This document shows positions 22,395 to 33,914 of a stretch of DNA of 64,000 nucleotides, one piece after another. The position numbers and the translations under genes are program-made. This DNA comes from Scalesia atractyloides. Taxonomy: Eukaryota > Streptophyta > Magnoliopsida > Asterales > Asteraceae. Every line of letters starts with the position of its first letter. Position 1 is the stretch's first letter. The DNA lies in NCBI GenBank assembly GCA_947069175.1, contig CAMTDV010000017.1:47935137-47999136 (forward strand). Direction: 5' to 3'. A model generated the notes under the pieces. It saw nothing but the letters and a program-made list of their open reading frames with translations, searched no databases and had not been told where the DNA came from.

Positions 22395-24300
22395 GAAGAG
22401 GAAATGATCTATCACCAGACACAGATGAAGAACATTATCTCTCCTAACTTTAATGCTAGTTTTGCAGGTTGCTTTGGAAATACATCGCAAGAGCAACTGA
22501 CTGAAGAAAAGAAACCAGAGGTCGAGGAGGTTATTGACGTAACGAAGGAGATGAATGCAGATAACCTCACGAAGATTGCTGAAAAAGCCATGAAGGCAAA
22601 TTTGAAACAAGTGGGTTCAAAGGTAAAGGTGATTGAGAAGGAAGTTGTGCAAGTTGTGGAGGTTGAAAAACCTTGCACAAAGTGCACAAATCCTTGTGAG
22701 CAATGTGTTGAGAAATCTAAAATCATAAGTGAATTGACCGTGCGTAACGAAAATTTTAGATATGATTATCGCACGATGAATGAAGCTTATGATAAGATGA
22801 AAGGCACTTATTGTCATGTTGAAAAAGCTAATCTAGAACAAGATGCTAATATAAGAATGTTAAAAGCAATGGTAATGGAAAAAAAGAAGCAATTAACATG
22901 TATATAAAACACCATTGCTGAAACAAGACAAGAGCTTCAAGATATGAAAATCGAAACTGAAAGAGTGAGATAACTCTTGCTCATTTATACAACAAACACT
23001 TATGTCATCGATCACATTCTTCCTACGATTAAATCAGAGGAAAATGTTGAAAAACCAAAAGGTATGAAGCGTAAAGAGTATAGCAATGTTCCACCTCCAC
23101 TGCTTGCAAGTTATTGTCACAAGAAAGTTGATGGGATTGAAAAGGCAACTAACATAACACTTTTATCAGAAACAAATGATAAGTTGCCTGAGAACGTTGA
23201 TGTAGTCTATACGACATCAAATGATGACAGTGAAGCGGTGTGAAAAATGTGGTTGAAAATGTTTTGGGAAATGATTCTGATGACGGTAGCTTTGAGAGCG
23301 CCAACTCGAGTTCGAACAGTTCGGAATCACAATCCAAAGATGACGATACATTATTGGAAAATAGCCTAAGTGATGATCCTAACGTTGTGATGTACCGATT
23401 CGAAATGTGAAAGAAGACCAAATCGATAAATTGTTCAAACTTGTTGAGGTATCATCAGATAATCTTGAGAGAAATGAAAAGAAGTTTTATTCAAAACCCA
23501 AGAAAGTTTATAACAACTATCGAAGGAATGGTGGTGACTTTCCTGAAAACAGGAGATCGGGTTTGGGTTTAGAGGAAGAAGATGAACCGAAAAGGAAACA
23601 AAAGTCACCATTTCATGAATACAAGAATAAAAATATGATATTTGTGTTTGTGTTTGGGACTAACATGGTTCAGGAAGAAAGTTTGATTGGAAAGCAATCA
23701 AATGATGAGTTTAAGAAGGAAAAAGAACTTTGGGATAAGGCTAAATCCACAAGTGGAGTAAAGCCCACGAATGGACATTTTGATACTCGGACTTGCTTCA
23801 TATGCAGTGAAGTTGGTCACATTGCTCGCAAGTGTCTGAAATCAAATCCTGTGTATCACCGGAGAAAGACAGTTTCAGAAGATGAGAAACTTAAGCAACC
23901 AGAGATTGTAAAACCAATCACGATCTTAAAACGAAACAATGAATCTAACATCAAAGTGTAACCTAAAACTGAATCTAAGTTTGAGAAATCAACTTTTGAA
24001 AAAGGTGAAACTTCTAAATAAAATGAAAAAAAAGATTCAAAGTTTTACATCAAGAAAGCTCGAACGAAATATCATGCTTGGGTTGCAAAGAAAACTTCAT
24101 CATCATCTGAAAGTGCAAAGTTTGTTTCAGAAAAAATTGGAAATGTCAAACCAACTGAGTCAGTCAATGTTAAAGATTCAAAAGAAACAAAGACTGATAA
24201 GGGGGTTATCAAAAATGATTTTCCAAAATTAAAAAGGGATCTTCTAAAACAAACGAAAAAGATAAAATTGAAAAGTTTTCAAAGTTGACACAGGACGAGA
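22395..24300 (+). pseudogene. E3 gag C-terminal extension, second zinc knuckle
   Basis: Continues gag after the in-frame stop. It holds a lysine- and glutamate-rich, probably coiled-coil stretch, a four-cysteine motif CTKCTNPCEQC (about 22,671-22,703), more coiled coil, then KVFKLTEI-like sequence (KLFKLVEVSSDNLE) and a second CCHC knuckle, CFICSEVGHIARKC (about 23,796-23,837). Long coiled-coil Gag extensions are known in Sireviruses. Stops near 22,905 and 22,971 and frameshifts near 23,245 and 23,960 break it. The last 350 bp is low-complexity Lys/Ser sequence leading to the protease. Confidence 0.8.
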
Positions 24301-24379
24301 TGTTTGATGGCAATTTTGATTATGCAGATGAGTCTGAATTTGATTACGAAGATGTTTATCCGAATCCACCGAAGACCAA

Positions 24380-25800
24380 AAAGGCTTTGGTTTCCCTCTT
24401 TAAGTAGTTACTTTGCATGTGTAGGGGCTCCAAAGATCCATCTTGTCGAAGTGGATTATGGATAGCGGAGCTTCAGGTCACATGACCGGGATGCGTGCCT
24501 TACTCTTCGATATTAAAGAAATCAATGAGGCTATGTAGGATTCGCATGTAATCAAGTAGGTAGAATCGTTGTAGAAGGAAAGTTATCGAATGGTGTGGTT
24601 TCATTTGATAAGGTCAACTATATCGCCGAGCTGGAGAACAGTCTCCTCAGTATTTCTCAGATCTGTGATAAGTAGTTTACCACCCATTTCAACAACAAGG
24701 AGTGCATGATCATTAAACTAGGCTATAAGATTCCAGAAGAATGGATTCTCATGCGCGCTCCTCGCGAGAATGATCTTTATGTGCTAGATATGAGTGTTGC
24801 TACTACTACTTCGAAGTCAGCTCAATGTTTCGTAATGAAGGCCACAGAGAAGGAGTCAATTCTTTGGCACAGAAAGATGGGTCATATACACCTCAGAAAG
24901 ATGAATCACGTGGTTCACAATGATTTAGTTGAAGGAGTGAATCTTAGAAGCTTTCACATGACTGATAGTTCTCTTGAATGCAAGAAAGGAAAGCAGACTA
25001 AAAAGTCACATCCAAGAAAGATTCTTAACTCCATCAAGTTGCCGCTCAAAAGACTGCTTATGGATCTCTTCGGTCCAGTAAATGTTCGTAGTATATCTGG
25101 AGATCTTTATTGTCTTGTCGTCACCGATGATTATTCAAGGTTTTCATGGGTTGTCTTCCAAGAGACCAAAGACGAAACGTTTGACAATCTCATGATTCTC
25201 TTCAGGAAGATTGAAAATCTGTACCATCTCCCTATTAGAAGAATCCGACGCGATAACGGTACAGAATTCAAGAATGCCCGAATGAAAGAGTTTTGCAACG
25301 ATAAAGGCATCTTACATGAATTCAGTGCTCCATACACTCTATAATAAAATGGAGTAGCTGAGAGGAAGAATGGAACGTTAATAGAAACAACAAGAACTAT
25401 GCTTGCTGATTCAAAGCTTCCTGTCAGCTTCTGGAGTGAAGTAGTCGCAGCAGCATGCTATACATTGAACAGAGTCTTAACGGTCAAACCTACCAAGAAG
25501 ACTTGCTTCGAAATGCTAAACCGAAGGTAACCCAATCTGAAGTACTTAGAACCGTTTGGTGCACCTTGTACGGTCATTGATTCAGACGGAAAATTTGGTG
25601 CCAAAACGATAGATGGTTTCTTTGTCGGTTACGCAACTCCACTAAAGAGAGTATATCTTCCAATTTCAGAAGAGTGGTCGAAGCACAGCACGTCGATTGT
25701 TTTCGATATAGAAATCCTATTCAAACAGCAGGTGATGCTTGGTTGTTCAATTATAGTGAATTGTGGAAATCATTTGACTTGCCAGAAGAGCTTTTGAAGA
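24380..25800 (+). pseudogene. E3 protease and integrase
   Basis: The aspartic protease active site WIMDSGASGHMTG is intact, with its Asp codon at 24,461. After several stops the GAG-pre-integrase motif WHRKMGH follows in the frame 24,706-25,344, but the first cysteine of the zinc pair is lost (SSLECKKGKQ, where E2 has DDCVSCKKGKQ). The integrase core keeps its aspartates in LLMDLFGPV and IRRDNGTEF. A stop at 25,342 cuts the frame, and the catalytic glutamate (AERKN) is read just after it. Would process the polyprotein and insert the cDNA; inactive here. Confidence 0.9.
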
Positions 25801-26087
25801 AGACCTTGTAGTGTTATATTATCTACATCAGTCGGCTAATCAAGAGTAGATAATTAGACCAATAGTGGTTAATCAACCAACTGTTGGATCATCATCTTCT
25901 TCTGGTGCAGGTCCAAGTACTAGTGGTGTTTAAGAAACTAATGTAGAACAAGAGACACCAGCTACAGAACCAGTGATTGCTACAGTAGACCCAATCTTTC
26001 TCAAGCACAAGATTCTGATTTTGACGAGGCTCCGATGTTTGATGATGATGGAGAATCTTCTACGAAGAATCTGAGCAGATCACAAGT

Positions 26088-27868
26088 ATGTTGAATCAAT
26101 CTGCTGGCCCGAGTACTCAAAATGAAACGTCTTCTAGTGCTCCTACAGTTGAAGCGATGGTAGATCAGAATATTACTAATCAAGAGAGTACTATTGATGT
26201 TCCAAGTGAGGTGATGCCGAGGACCTATTCATACCACCCATCGAATTCTATAATTGGTGAATTGCAAACTGGCGTAAGAACAAGGAGCCAGATTAACAAA
26301 GCTTTGAGTTGTTTCTATACTCGAGTAGCTCCGGTTCAAGAGTATCGCTATTATTCATGCTTCACATCGCAGATTGAACCGAAGAATGTTACTGAAGCTT
26401 TGGGAGATGAAAATTTGGTGCAAGCAATGCAAGAAGAATTACTACAGTTTGAAAAGCTAGGGGTATGGAAGCTTGTTGACCTATCGGAGAATCAAAAATC
26501 GATAGATACCAAATGGGTCTTCAAGTGCAAACGCGATGATCGTGGAGTTATAGTGCGCAACAAATCTCGGCTCGTTGTCAAAGGATTCCATCAACAAGAA
26601 GGAATTGATTACACAGAAGTGTATGCACCAGTTGCAAGATTGGAGTCCATTCGCATTTTCCTTGCATTTGCTGCTTGGAAAGGATTTAAAGTGTACCAAC
26701 TATATGTGAAATCTGCTTTTCTATACGGTAAGCTACGTGAGCAAGTGTACGTCGGCCAACCACCGGGTTTTGTCGATCTGCTGAACAAGAAGAAAGCTTA
26801 TCTCCTGAATAAAGCACTATATGGTTTGCATCAGGCCCCGAGAGTCTGGTACGAGACGTTATCTCAACATCTCGTCGGCAACGACTTTATTAGAGGAACA
26901 GTGGATAGTACGCTCTTTACCATAGAAATTGGAAATCATCTAATTATCGTACAAATATATGTGGATGACATCATATTTGGTTCAACAAATGACGATCTTT
27001 GCAAAGAGTTTGAGAAAATCATGAAGAAGAAATTCAAAATGTCTTCAATGGGCAAAATGAAATTCTTCCTCGGATTGCAAGTTGATCAGTTGCCAGACGG
27101 TATTTTCATTCATCAAACAAAGTATGTTCATGACATCTTGAAGAAGTTTGAAATGGATGCTCGAAGCCGTTATCTACTCCTCTTGCTCTCATTCATGGAA
27201 TTTGCATTGATGAAACCGGAGCCAAAGTTGATGATACTCTTTACAGGTCGATGATAGGATCACTTATGTATCTGACGGTATCTCGTCCGGATTTAATGTA
27301 TCCTACCTGCCTCTGCGCCAGATATCAGTCAAGTCCAAGAATATCTCACATGCAGAACGTGAAGCGAATTTTCAGATACTTGAAGGGATGTCCAAGCACC
27401 GGCTTGTGGTACCCGAAGAATGATAACTTCGACTCGACAGGATACGCTGATTCTGATTTTGGGGTAGATAAGTTGAATTCAAAATCAACTACAGCAGGCC
27501 GCCAGTTCTTCCGAACACACTTGGTAATATGGCAGTGTAAGAAACAGACTACGGTCGCTCTCTCTACTTATGAAGCTGAGTATATCTCGGCCTCCAGCTG
27601 TTGTTCACAGATTCTATGGATCCAACAGCAGATGAGAGACGATGGTCTGCAATTTCTTGACACTCCGCTGTATGTTGATAATAAGGCAGCAATCGACATA
27701 ACGAAAAATCCAGTTCATCACTCTCGAACAAAACATATCGAAATTCATACCACTTTATTCGTGATTGCTACGAAAAGAAGTTGGTACGAATTGAGAAAAT
27801 CCACACTAATGAACAAAAAGCTGATTTTTATACCAAACCTTTTACTCTTTCACGATTTAAATACTTAA
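26088..27868 (+). pseudogene. E3 reverse transcriptase and RNase H
   Basis: Copia RVT_2 domain: KWVFKCKRDDRG, RLVVKGFHQQEGIDYTEVYAP, the catalytic box YVDDIIFGS (about 26,959-26,985), then TKYVHDILKKF. The upstream catalytic aspartate, normally in YQLDVKSAFL, is tyrosine here (YQLYVKSAFL, near 26,700); E2 keeps Asp. A frameshift near 27,160 breaks the link to RNase H, which continues at 27,251 (MIGSLMYLT) with Asp in YADSD, Glu in STYEAEY and Asp in YVDNKAA. It ends at 27,868. Confidence 0.93.
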
Positions 27869-29340
27869 TGAGGCTTAATGGTATGAAAAATCTGTTGACA
27901 GGTGCGGAATCGGAGGTTGAATATGGATCGGACGACGAGTTCTCGTGATCCTCATTGGTTTGTTACCTTTTAGGATTAGATTTTCTTAAAAACTAAAATA
28001 CAAAAATATGTTTTTGTGTTTATGGGGAGAAATGAAACGAGAAAATACAAAAACATATGAAAAACCAAAAAGTTCAAAAACATGAAAAAGACAAAAAGAA
28101 TTTTGAGACAAAAAGAATTTTGTGTCAAAAAGGAAATGATAGTACATCAGTGGACTATCACAGTATGCTAAGGAATTTTAAAGTTTTAAAAGTGATAAAC
28201 AAGTCTTACTATGGATGTGTCGATATACTTTACACGTTCAGTAAATTGTTTCCGGGATATAAACTAAATTTTACAACTGCTTAAACTTGTGGATTAACAT
28301 CTCTCGGATATATGGACTTAGTACTCTGAAATTTCGTTTGAGAGATTGCCTGATTCTGAGATAAGAGGTCTTTATAGATGATTGATATCTGGGGTATTAT
28401 ACAAGTTCTTCTGATTTTGCGGAAGCAATAGCCTAGAACTTCTATAATGCTTTTGCTAAAAATCCCTAAAACTGCAACAAAATTGAAAGAATCGAAAGAT
28501 CTAATCAATTGCGGTGATTGAAAGATTCCTTAATTGGAACACACCTTAAAGTCGAGCCTTCATCTCTTTGTCGATACGGTGGTATTAACCTGAGCTCTCA
28601 AGGCTTCGCATAACCCAGATGCAGATATCAATTACGCTATAGTCACCTGTAAGATGAAATATAGGGAATCTTGATACGAGAGTATATTCTGAGATGGGAA
28701 CCATAGTTGAGTCAAGTTTCATAATTCTAACTAAGATATCTTGGAACAATTGAGAAATGTGTCGAAGTTTAAGTGGAAAAACATATCGACAATCTAGGTA
28801 AACGAGTTTAGAACTTAAAGTCATCAAAAGGTCAACGGTACTGGTGATACGTGTCAATTAACTGATATGATTCTTAGACACGAATTCACAAAAATATGTA
28901 TGTAAATATGTTTGTACATAGTTTATTTGATTTCAGATTTAAACCCAAAAAGATTTTCAACGTGTTTTAGCATAAACTTTCAAAAATTCAAAATGATTTT
29001 ATTTCTACATTGTTTTCAACAGCCAATGATGGAAAGCGGACCTTCGGAGTTCGGAATGGTGCTAAGTTGTTGGAATCTTAATGACAACGGGTTGGGAGCT
29101 AATCTGTAAAATCAAAATGCACGAATAACGATGAAAAGTTCATTAATTTGAAACTTTAAAATCGAAGAAAACATCAGTTTGTTCATAACGGGTCAAACCG
29201 AGGTCATTAACTTGGACTCGGCAGACAAATCGGTTAACCGAGGTCATGAACTTGACCTTGGTCAACTGAGTTGATTTTCATAACTGGTAAATCATGAAAA
29301 GGTCAGGGTTAAATGTGAAAAATTTTGAAAAGTTTGAAAT
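27869..29340 (+). other. E3 spacer after pol
   Basis: No coding region. The part at 28,500-28,640 recurs in E2 on the opposite strand at 34,450-34,570, and 29,180-29,290 recurs at 19,190-19,300, so the spacer is an ancestral part of this family, not an insertion. Confidence 0.7.
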
Positions 29341-29351
29341 TGAGTTTAACC

Positions 29352-30080
29352 AGGTTCGGCCAAAGTTACCAAGGCAAAACGGTTTTCATTATTGCTTAAC
29401 TTCGGGCGAAGTTACCTGTTTGTTATTGACGAAAAGTAAGTCAAGTTCGCCCGAACTTGACTAACTATATAAAGTCAAGTTCGCTAAATATCTTAGTTAT
29501 CTGATTCAAAAGACTTCGAGTGAACTTGATAGGCGTTTGAGAGAAAAAATGAAATTGCAAGTTTTGTGTCGTTACTCTGCCCGAATTAAGTCCAGTAATA
29601 AGTGATTGGCACATTTATTGACATGGCTAAGGTATTAATCGTGAAAAACATCCATGGATTGAACTTGAATGAACAACTTTGGACCGAATTGTTAAAATCA
29701 GTTAGATCTAGGGTTTCAATGAACAAATTGGTCGGTGAAATGAGCTAATAATCATGTAATCATGCTAATCAAACCATAAAATCAATCAATTGAACTAGTA
29801 TTGAATGTTGCAGGTTGTTTGGAAATGATGACAAGTTCGCCCGAACTTGTCGAGTTGTTTTGTAATCAATTTCGGGCGAAGTTGTCATGATAGCTGATAA
29901 AACTGAATTTACAACAAGTTTGTCCGAACTTTTGTGAATATATCAAAAACCTGTTTGAATAACAAGTTCACCCGAACTTGTGGAAAAATGTCAAAATTTT
30001 GTTTGATAATTCATGTTCGGCCGAAGTTGTTGGTTGGGTTGTATTGTTGTGTGTTAGAACATCAAGTTCGCCCGAACTTG
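29352..30080 (+). promoter_or_regulatory. Internal promoter-like module before the E3 aORF
   Basis: Three boxes (29,352-29,367; 29,398-29,413; CAAGTTCGCCCGAACTTG 29,442-29,459) end 4 bp before a TATA motif, ACTATATAAAG (29,464-29,474). A half box (29,476) and a full box (29,513) follow, then about 300 bp without boxes, then six more (29,832, 29,868, 29,915, 29,963, 30,013, 30,063) running up to 30,080. The LTR plus leader has the same order: boxes, TATA, gap, boxes, start codon. No primer site is present, so this is not a displaced LTR. Promoter activity is inferred. Confidence 0.65.
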
Positions 30081-30110
30081 ATGTTAAATTGTTGAAAAAT
30101 AGTCAATTTT

Positions 30111-30138
30111 GTTAAGTGATTGTTTTCTCTGTCCGCAG
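30111..30138 (+). promoter_or_regulatory. Candidate 3' splice site at the E3 aORF
   Basis: GTTAAGTG (possible branch site), then TTGTTTTCTCTGTCCGCAG, with exon sequence from 30,139. Homology with the E2 aORF begins at the same CAG. An alternative start is the ATG at 30,109, which would read through this sequence in frame. Confidence 0.5.
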
Positions 30139-33100
30139 AATATCAAGCTGTCGTTTAACAAGTTTCATAATACTTGTATTTCGCTTGACGAGAAGATCTA
30201 TCCGACGCTGTCAGCATTTTCAGATATCTTAGAATTTTTGGGGCGAATCCCTATTACAAAGGCGATCACGGATAAGCATGTTGTATATAGATCGCACGTC
30301 TATTTCTTCTGGAACTCAGCATCCAACGATGAAGCCAACAAAGTTATAAAGTCTGCAGGTCGTGTCGGAAATGAAGATAAGTAAATTTTTATCACCGAAG
30401 CTTATATCCAAAGGGTTTTAGAGTTTAATGACGATGTTAATGATCCAATAAGCTTCGAGGAAAAATTGGTTAAGGGATGTTTCTTCCGTATGGGCTACAA
30501 AGGTCACGCGAATGAGCCACGATGAAAAAAGGCAGTGTTCCTCTACCTTACAAGCTTCTAATTCACGCCATCATTCACGCTTTCAGTCATAGAAAAGCAG
30601 GGCTCAACGACATACAAGATTACATGGCATGTATGGTTACTGCATTGGTACTGAACAAGAAATTCAACTTCTCAAGAGTTATATTCAATTTCATGTCAAA
30701 GAATATGGGAAAGGAAAGATCGGTGATGTATCCGAGGTTTGTGCAAATGCTGATCAATGAAAAGTTTCAGAATATTACAAAGAATCCAAATGATATTCTC
30801 TATCTGAGTCACATGGATGAAACTACGTTGAAGAAGTTAAAGACTTTTCAGAAACAAGATTCAGCACCTATTCCAAAGCCTTATTTTGGTGCAACCGTTA
30901 AAGCTGACTATATTGCGCCACCAGAGAACAAATGGAGGAAAGAGGGCAGTGGTGATGAAAATGAAGAAGCTGTATTGTTAACGAATTTCAAAGAAAAGAG
31001 AGGCGATTGGTACATCAAAATGGTGGTTGTAGTTGAGCAACAAAAGCGAAAAAAGGCATCGAAGAAAGTTGAGACTCTGTTGATCGACGAGCCTATAGAA
31101 GAACTACAGAATGTTCAAGGTTCTAGCGCTGCGACAAATGTTGAAAGCCAAGAAAAGGATGATGAGGTTATATATGCAACTTCTGATAAGGATGAAGAAT
31201 CGTCTGAAGATTCTGCTGATACTAAATTGAAAGAATCAGAGAAACAGAAAGAAGAGGAAAGATTGAAAAAACGTGGCGAAGATCTTTATGTTCCTTCTAA
31301 TGAGGCTTCCGATGAAGATCGTCTGAAAAAGAAGTCAAAGCACTCAAAGTCTAAAGCTGGAGACACAAAGAAAGCCACAGGTTCTCCTAGCACACGTGGT
31401 AGGAAGAAAACTCAAAGCCGCAGATATCTAAGTCAAACGAAGAAAGGAGTTACACAAGAACCTCTTGTTTCTAGTCTGCAAGATATTCCTATCATAGAAT
31501 CTGTTATTCCTCTAACAACTACAACTGAAGAGCCACCAACTATGACTATTGAAGTTCCTGTTCAGAGTACGCCTATTTCAAGTCCAAAAGTTGCTGCAAA
31601 GGGTACTCGAAAAGCTACTCCTCAGAAATTAAGGCAATCAACTCCACAAAGCGCTAGGGCTAATGAATTCAAAGATGCTTTCGGTGATATTCCAGAAAAT
31701 ATTACACATCCTATCACAGCCGAAGATCTTTCAAACTGGTTTCAAGATACTCCAGTGGATATGTTAGAAAAGAGAATCAAAACATTGGAAGAAAAATTGA
31801 AACGGAATGAAGCTAAAAAGGCAGATCTGGAAAAGAAAGTAAAGCAAAGCGATGTTGAAAAAGAGATTCTACAGGATAAAGACAGTTTCTTGAAAATGAT
31901 CGAGGCTACATGAAAGCGATGGTTGAAAGTTTGAGTGCTGCAAACTCAAAGTTAGAAAAAGAGATAGCAGAACTGAGATCTGAACATGATATGAATAACA
32001 GAAGGTTTGCAAGGTTGTAGAAAGTACTAACGAATAGTTTGGGCATTGACTTTAAAGCAGAGTATGATAGACTTGATGTTCAAGAGGCCAAATAGAAAGC
32101 AGATAAAGAATTGATAGAACAAGGTAAAGGTAAAGGAGTTATCGATGGTGTCCCTAAAACAACAGAGGAGCCGATGATAGAAAAGATAGTTGAATCAGAG
32201 AAAGCTCCTGAAACAAAGGTTGTTACTGAAGGTGATCCTAAAGTTGTATCTGTTGAAGAAAAAGAATTAGATCAGAAAGATGACAAAGAGGAAGATAATG
32301 ATGACGACGACCCTGCAGGTGATGATACTAAAGACTATTCAGATCATGATGGTGCGTTGGTTTAAAAGTTGATTCTGCGAAAGTACATTCAGAGTTTGAT
32401 TTCGAATCCCTAATCAACGACGATGTTAACATGAAGGATGATCAAAGTAAGGGGGAGTCTACAGAGCAGAGAGGACCACAAGATGTTGATGCTTCTGAAT
32501 CGATTGTTGCTATGCCTGTTGCTGCTGTACATGAAAAGCCTTTGATGATAATGTTGGAACCAAGTATAGAAGAAGGGGAGTTTGTTCATGATTACACTAA
32601 GGAATAATTGGCCAGAATGTTTGAGGTTGATGCTGATTCGTTTGAGTTCGATTTCGAAGAAGAATTAGTGAATATCAAGACATTTGAACCGAAAGAATAT
32701 GCCTACAAAAGTGTGGCTGAAGCTGATGATTATGATCAAGTGATATTTGAAGATTCTGATGATGATGAAGCAAAAAAGTATTCTAGTCTGAATACTGACA
32801 AATTTCCAACGATTGAAGAGTTGATGAGCCAGATAGATGTGGGTTTGTTGAAACAAAAGATAGATGAAGTTGTGAAGACAGGAAACATTCCGAAACATTA
32901 TATGAAAGAGCAGATAGCCGAGGCTAAGAGGTCGTGGTTTAAAGAAATGCCAAAGGAAAGAAAGTTCAAACGACCACTAGCGTTCTTCACACGTGATAAA
33001 GATGTTTCTCTGGTTGATATTCTAAGTTGGGGATGGATCGAGAACTTGACGTACATGCAATCAAAAGAGAGTTTGGGGTTCATTATTTCAAACATCTTGC

Positions 33101-33867
33101 AGACATAAAGACATTGCCATTCTGGGATGTTGAAGAATTGGTGCAAATGAGAAATATTAGTCTGCATATGAAATTCAACGAACAAAGACTCTAGAGGGTG
33201 ATAAAGTTTGAAGCATCAAGATGATTTGAGTTATGGAAACCATTCATTCCAAAACGCATAATAAAGATTAACAAGAAAACGGGGAAAAGGATATTACGCT
33301 TGTGATGAAGCGTCCACGAGCTATGAAAAATATGCCACTAAAGCCCATCGAATAGGATTTTCTTACTTCTTATGGTGGCAAACGGATCCAGAAACATGTG
33401 AAGCAGTAATTGTATTACGTGCTGATGACACATGGGATATTACAAAGGAACAAGATCTAGAACCGATTGAACTAAGAAGGATTTGGGGGCTGTGGAGAAC
33501 GATACGAATGCTAGACCCGATGTGGCTAGTTAACTGTTCAAAGGAAGATGTAAAAAGCTTGTTCTTCAACAAGATATGTTTCGACAAGCGTGAAGAAGTC
33601 CAAGCGAAACAATACCAAGGTGTGATTAACGTTTGCTATGCACATGGTATTAATTCAGGTCATATGTGGGAATCCAGATGGATAGAGTTGGAAAGAGAAG
33701 AGTTCTTAAAGGAAGAAAAGAGTCTTAAAAAGATACACGAAAGGGGTAGGGAGGCAAGGATTAGAAGGTTTCAGTTTATGAAATGGGCATTTCCTAATGA
33801 CCAAACGCCTATCCCAAAGTTAGAATGTCGAAAGAAGCCGTACAAGAACTTCTTCGGAAGGTATTAA
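30139..33867 (+). pseudogene. E3 additional ORF (aORF)
   Basis: Lies in the env position and is about 1,240 codons long. N-terminal domain: KFHNTCISLDEKIYP, YRSHVYFFWNSAS, FRMGYKGHAN, PYKLLIHAIIHAFSHRKAG, YPRFVQMLINEKF and APPENKWRKEGSGDE. Then a Ser/Lys/Glu-rich linker, a coiled coil (about 31,750-32,080), an acidic stretch (32,240-32,360), and a C-terminal domain with RPLAFFTRDKDVSL, LDPMWLVNC and QYQGVINVCYAHGINSG. It ends KPYKNFFGRY. I see no signal peptide or membrane helix, so it does not look like an envelope glycoprotein. Broken by stops at 30,382, 31,911 and others, and frameshifts near 30,520, 32,366, 33,105 and 33,500. Function unknown; related ORFs in Asteraceae are sometimes labelled synaptobrevin/longin-like. 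Confidence 0.85.
32445..32457 (+). promoter_or_regulatory. Internal polypurine tract in the E3 aORF
   Basis: AAGTAAGGGGGAG, sharing GGGGGAGT with the terminal tract at 33,902. It lies 1.46 kb before the terminal tract. E4 has an equivalent at 61,971-61,980, 1.43 kb before its own. Confidence 0.5.
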
Positions 33868-33901
33868 AGATTGAAGACTGATCAAGACACTACGACAATA
33901 T

Positions 33902-33914
33902 CCAAGGGGGAGTT
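33902..33914 (+). promoter_or_regulatory. E3 terminal polypurine tract
   Basis: CCAAGGGGGAGTT immediately before the 3' LTR; it would prime plus-strand synthesis. Confidence 0.93.

Noticed and set aside
29352..30080. Palindrome array as a CRISPR array
   Set aside because: This is plant nuclear DNA; repeats are imperfect, unevenly spaced and shared with LTRs.
30139..33867. aORF as a true envelope glycoprotein
   Set aside because: No signal peptide, membrane helix or cysteine-rich ectodomain is visible in E2, E3 or E4.
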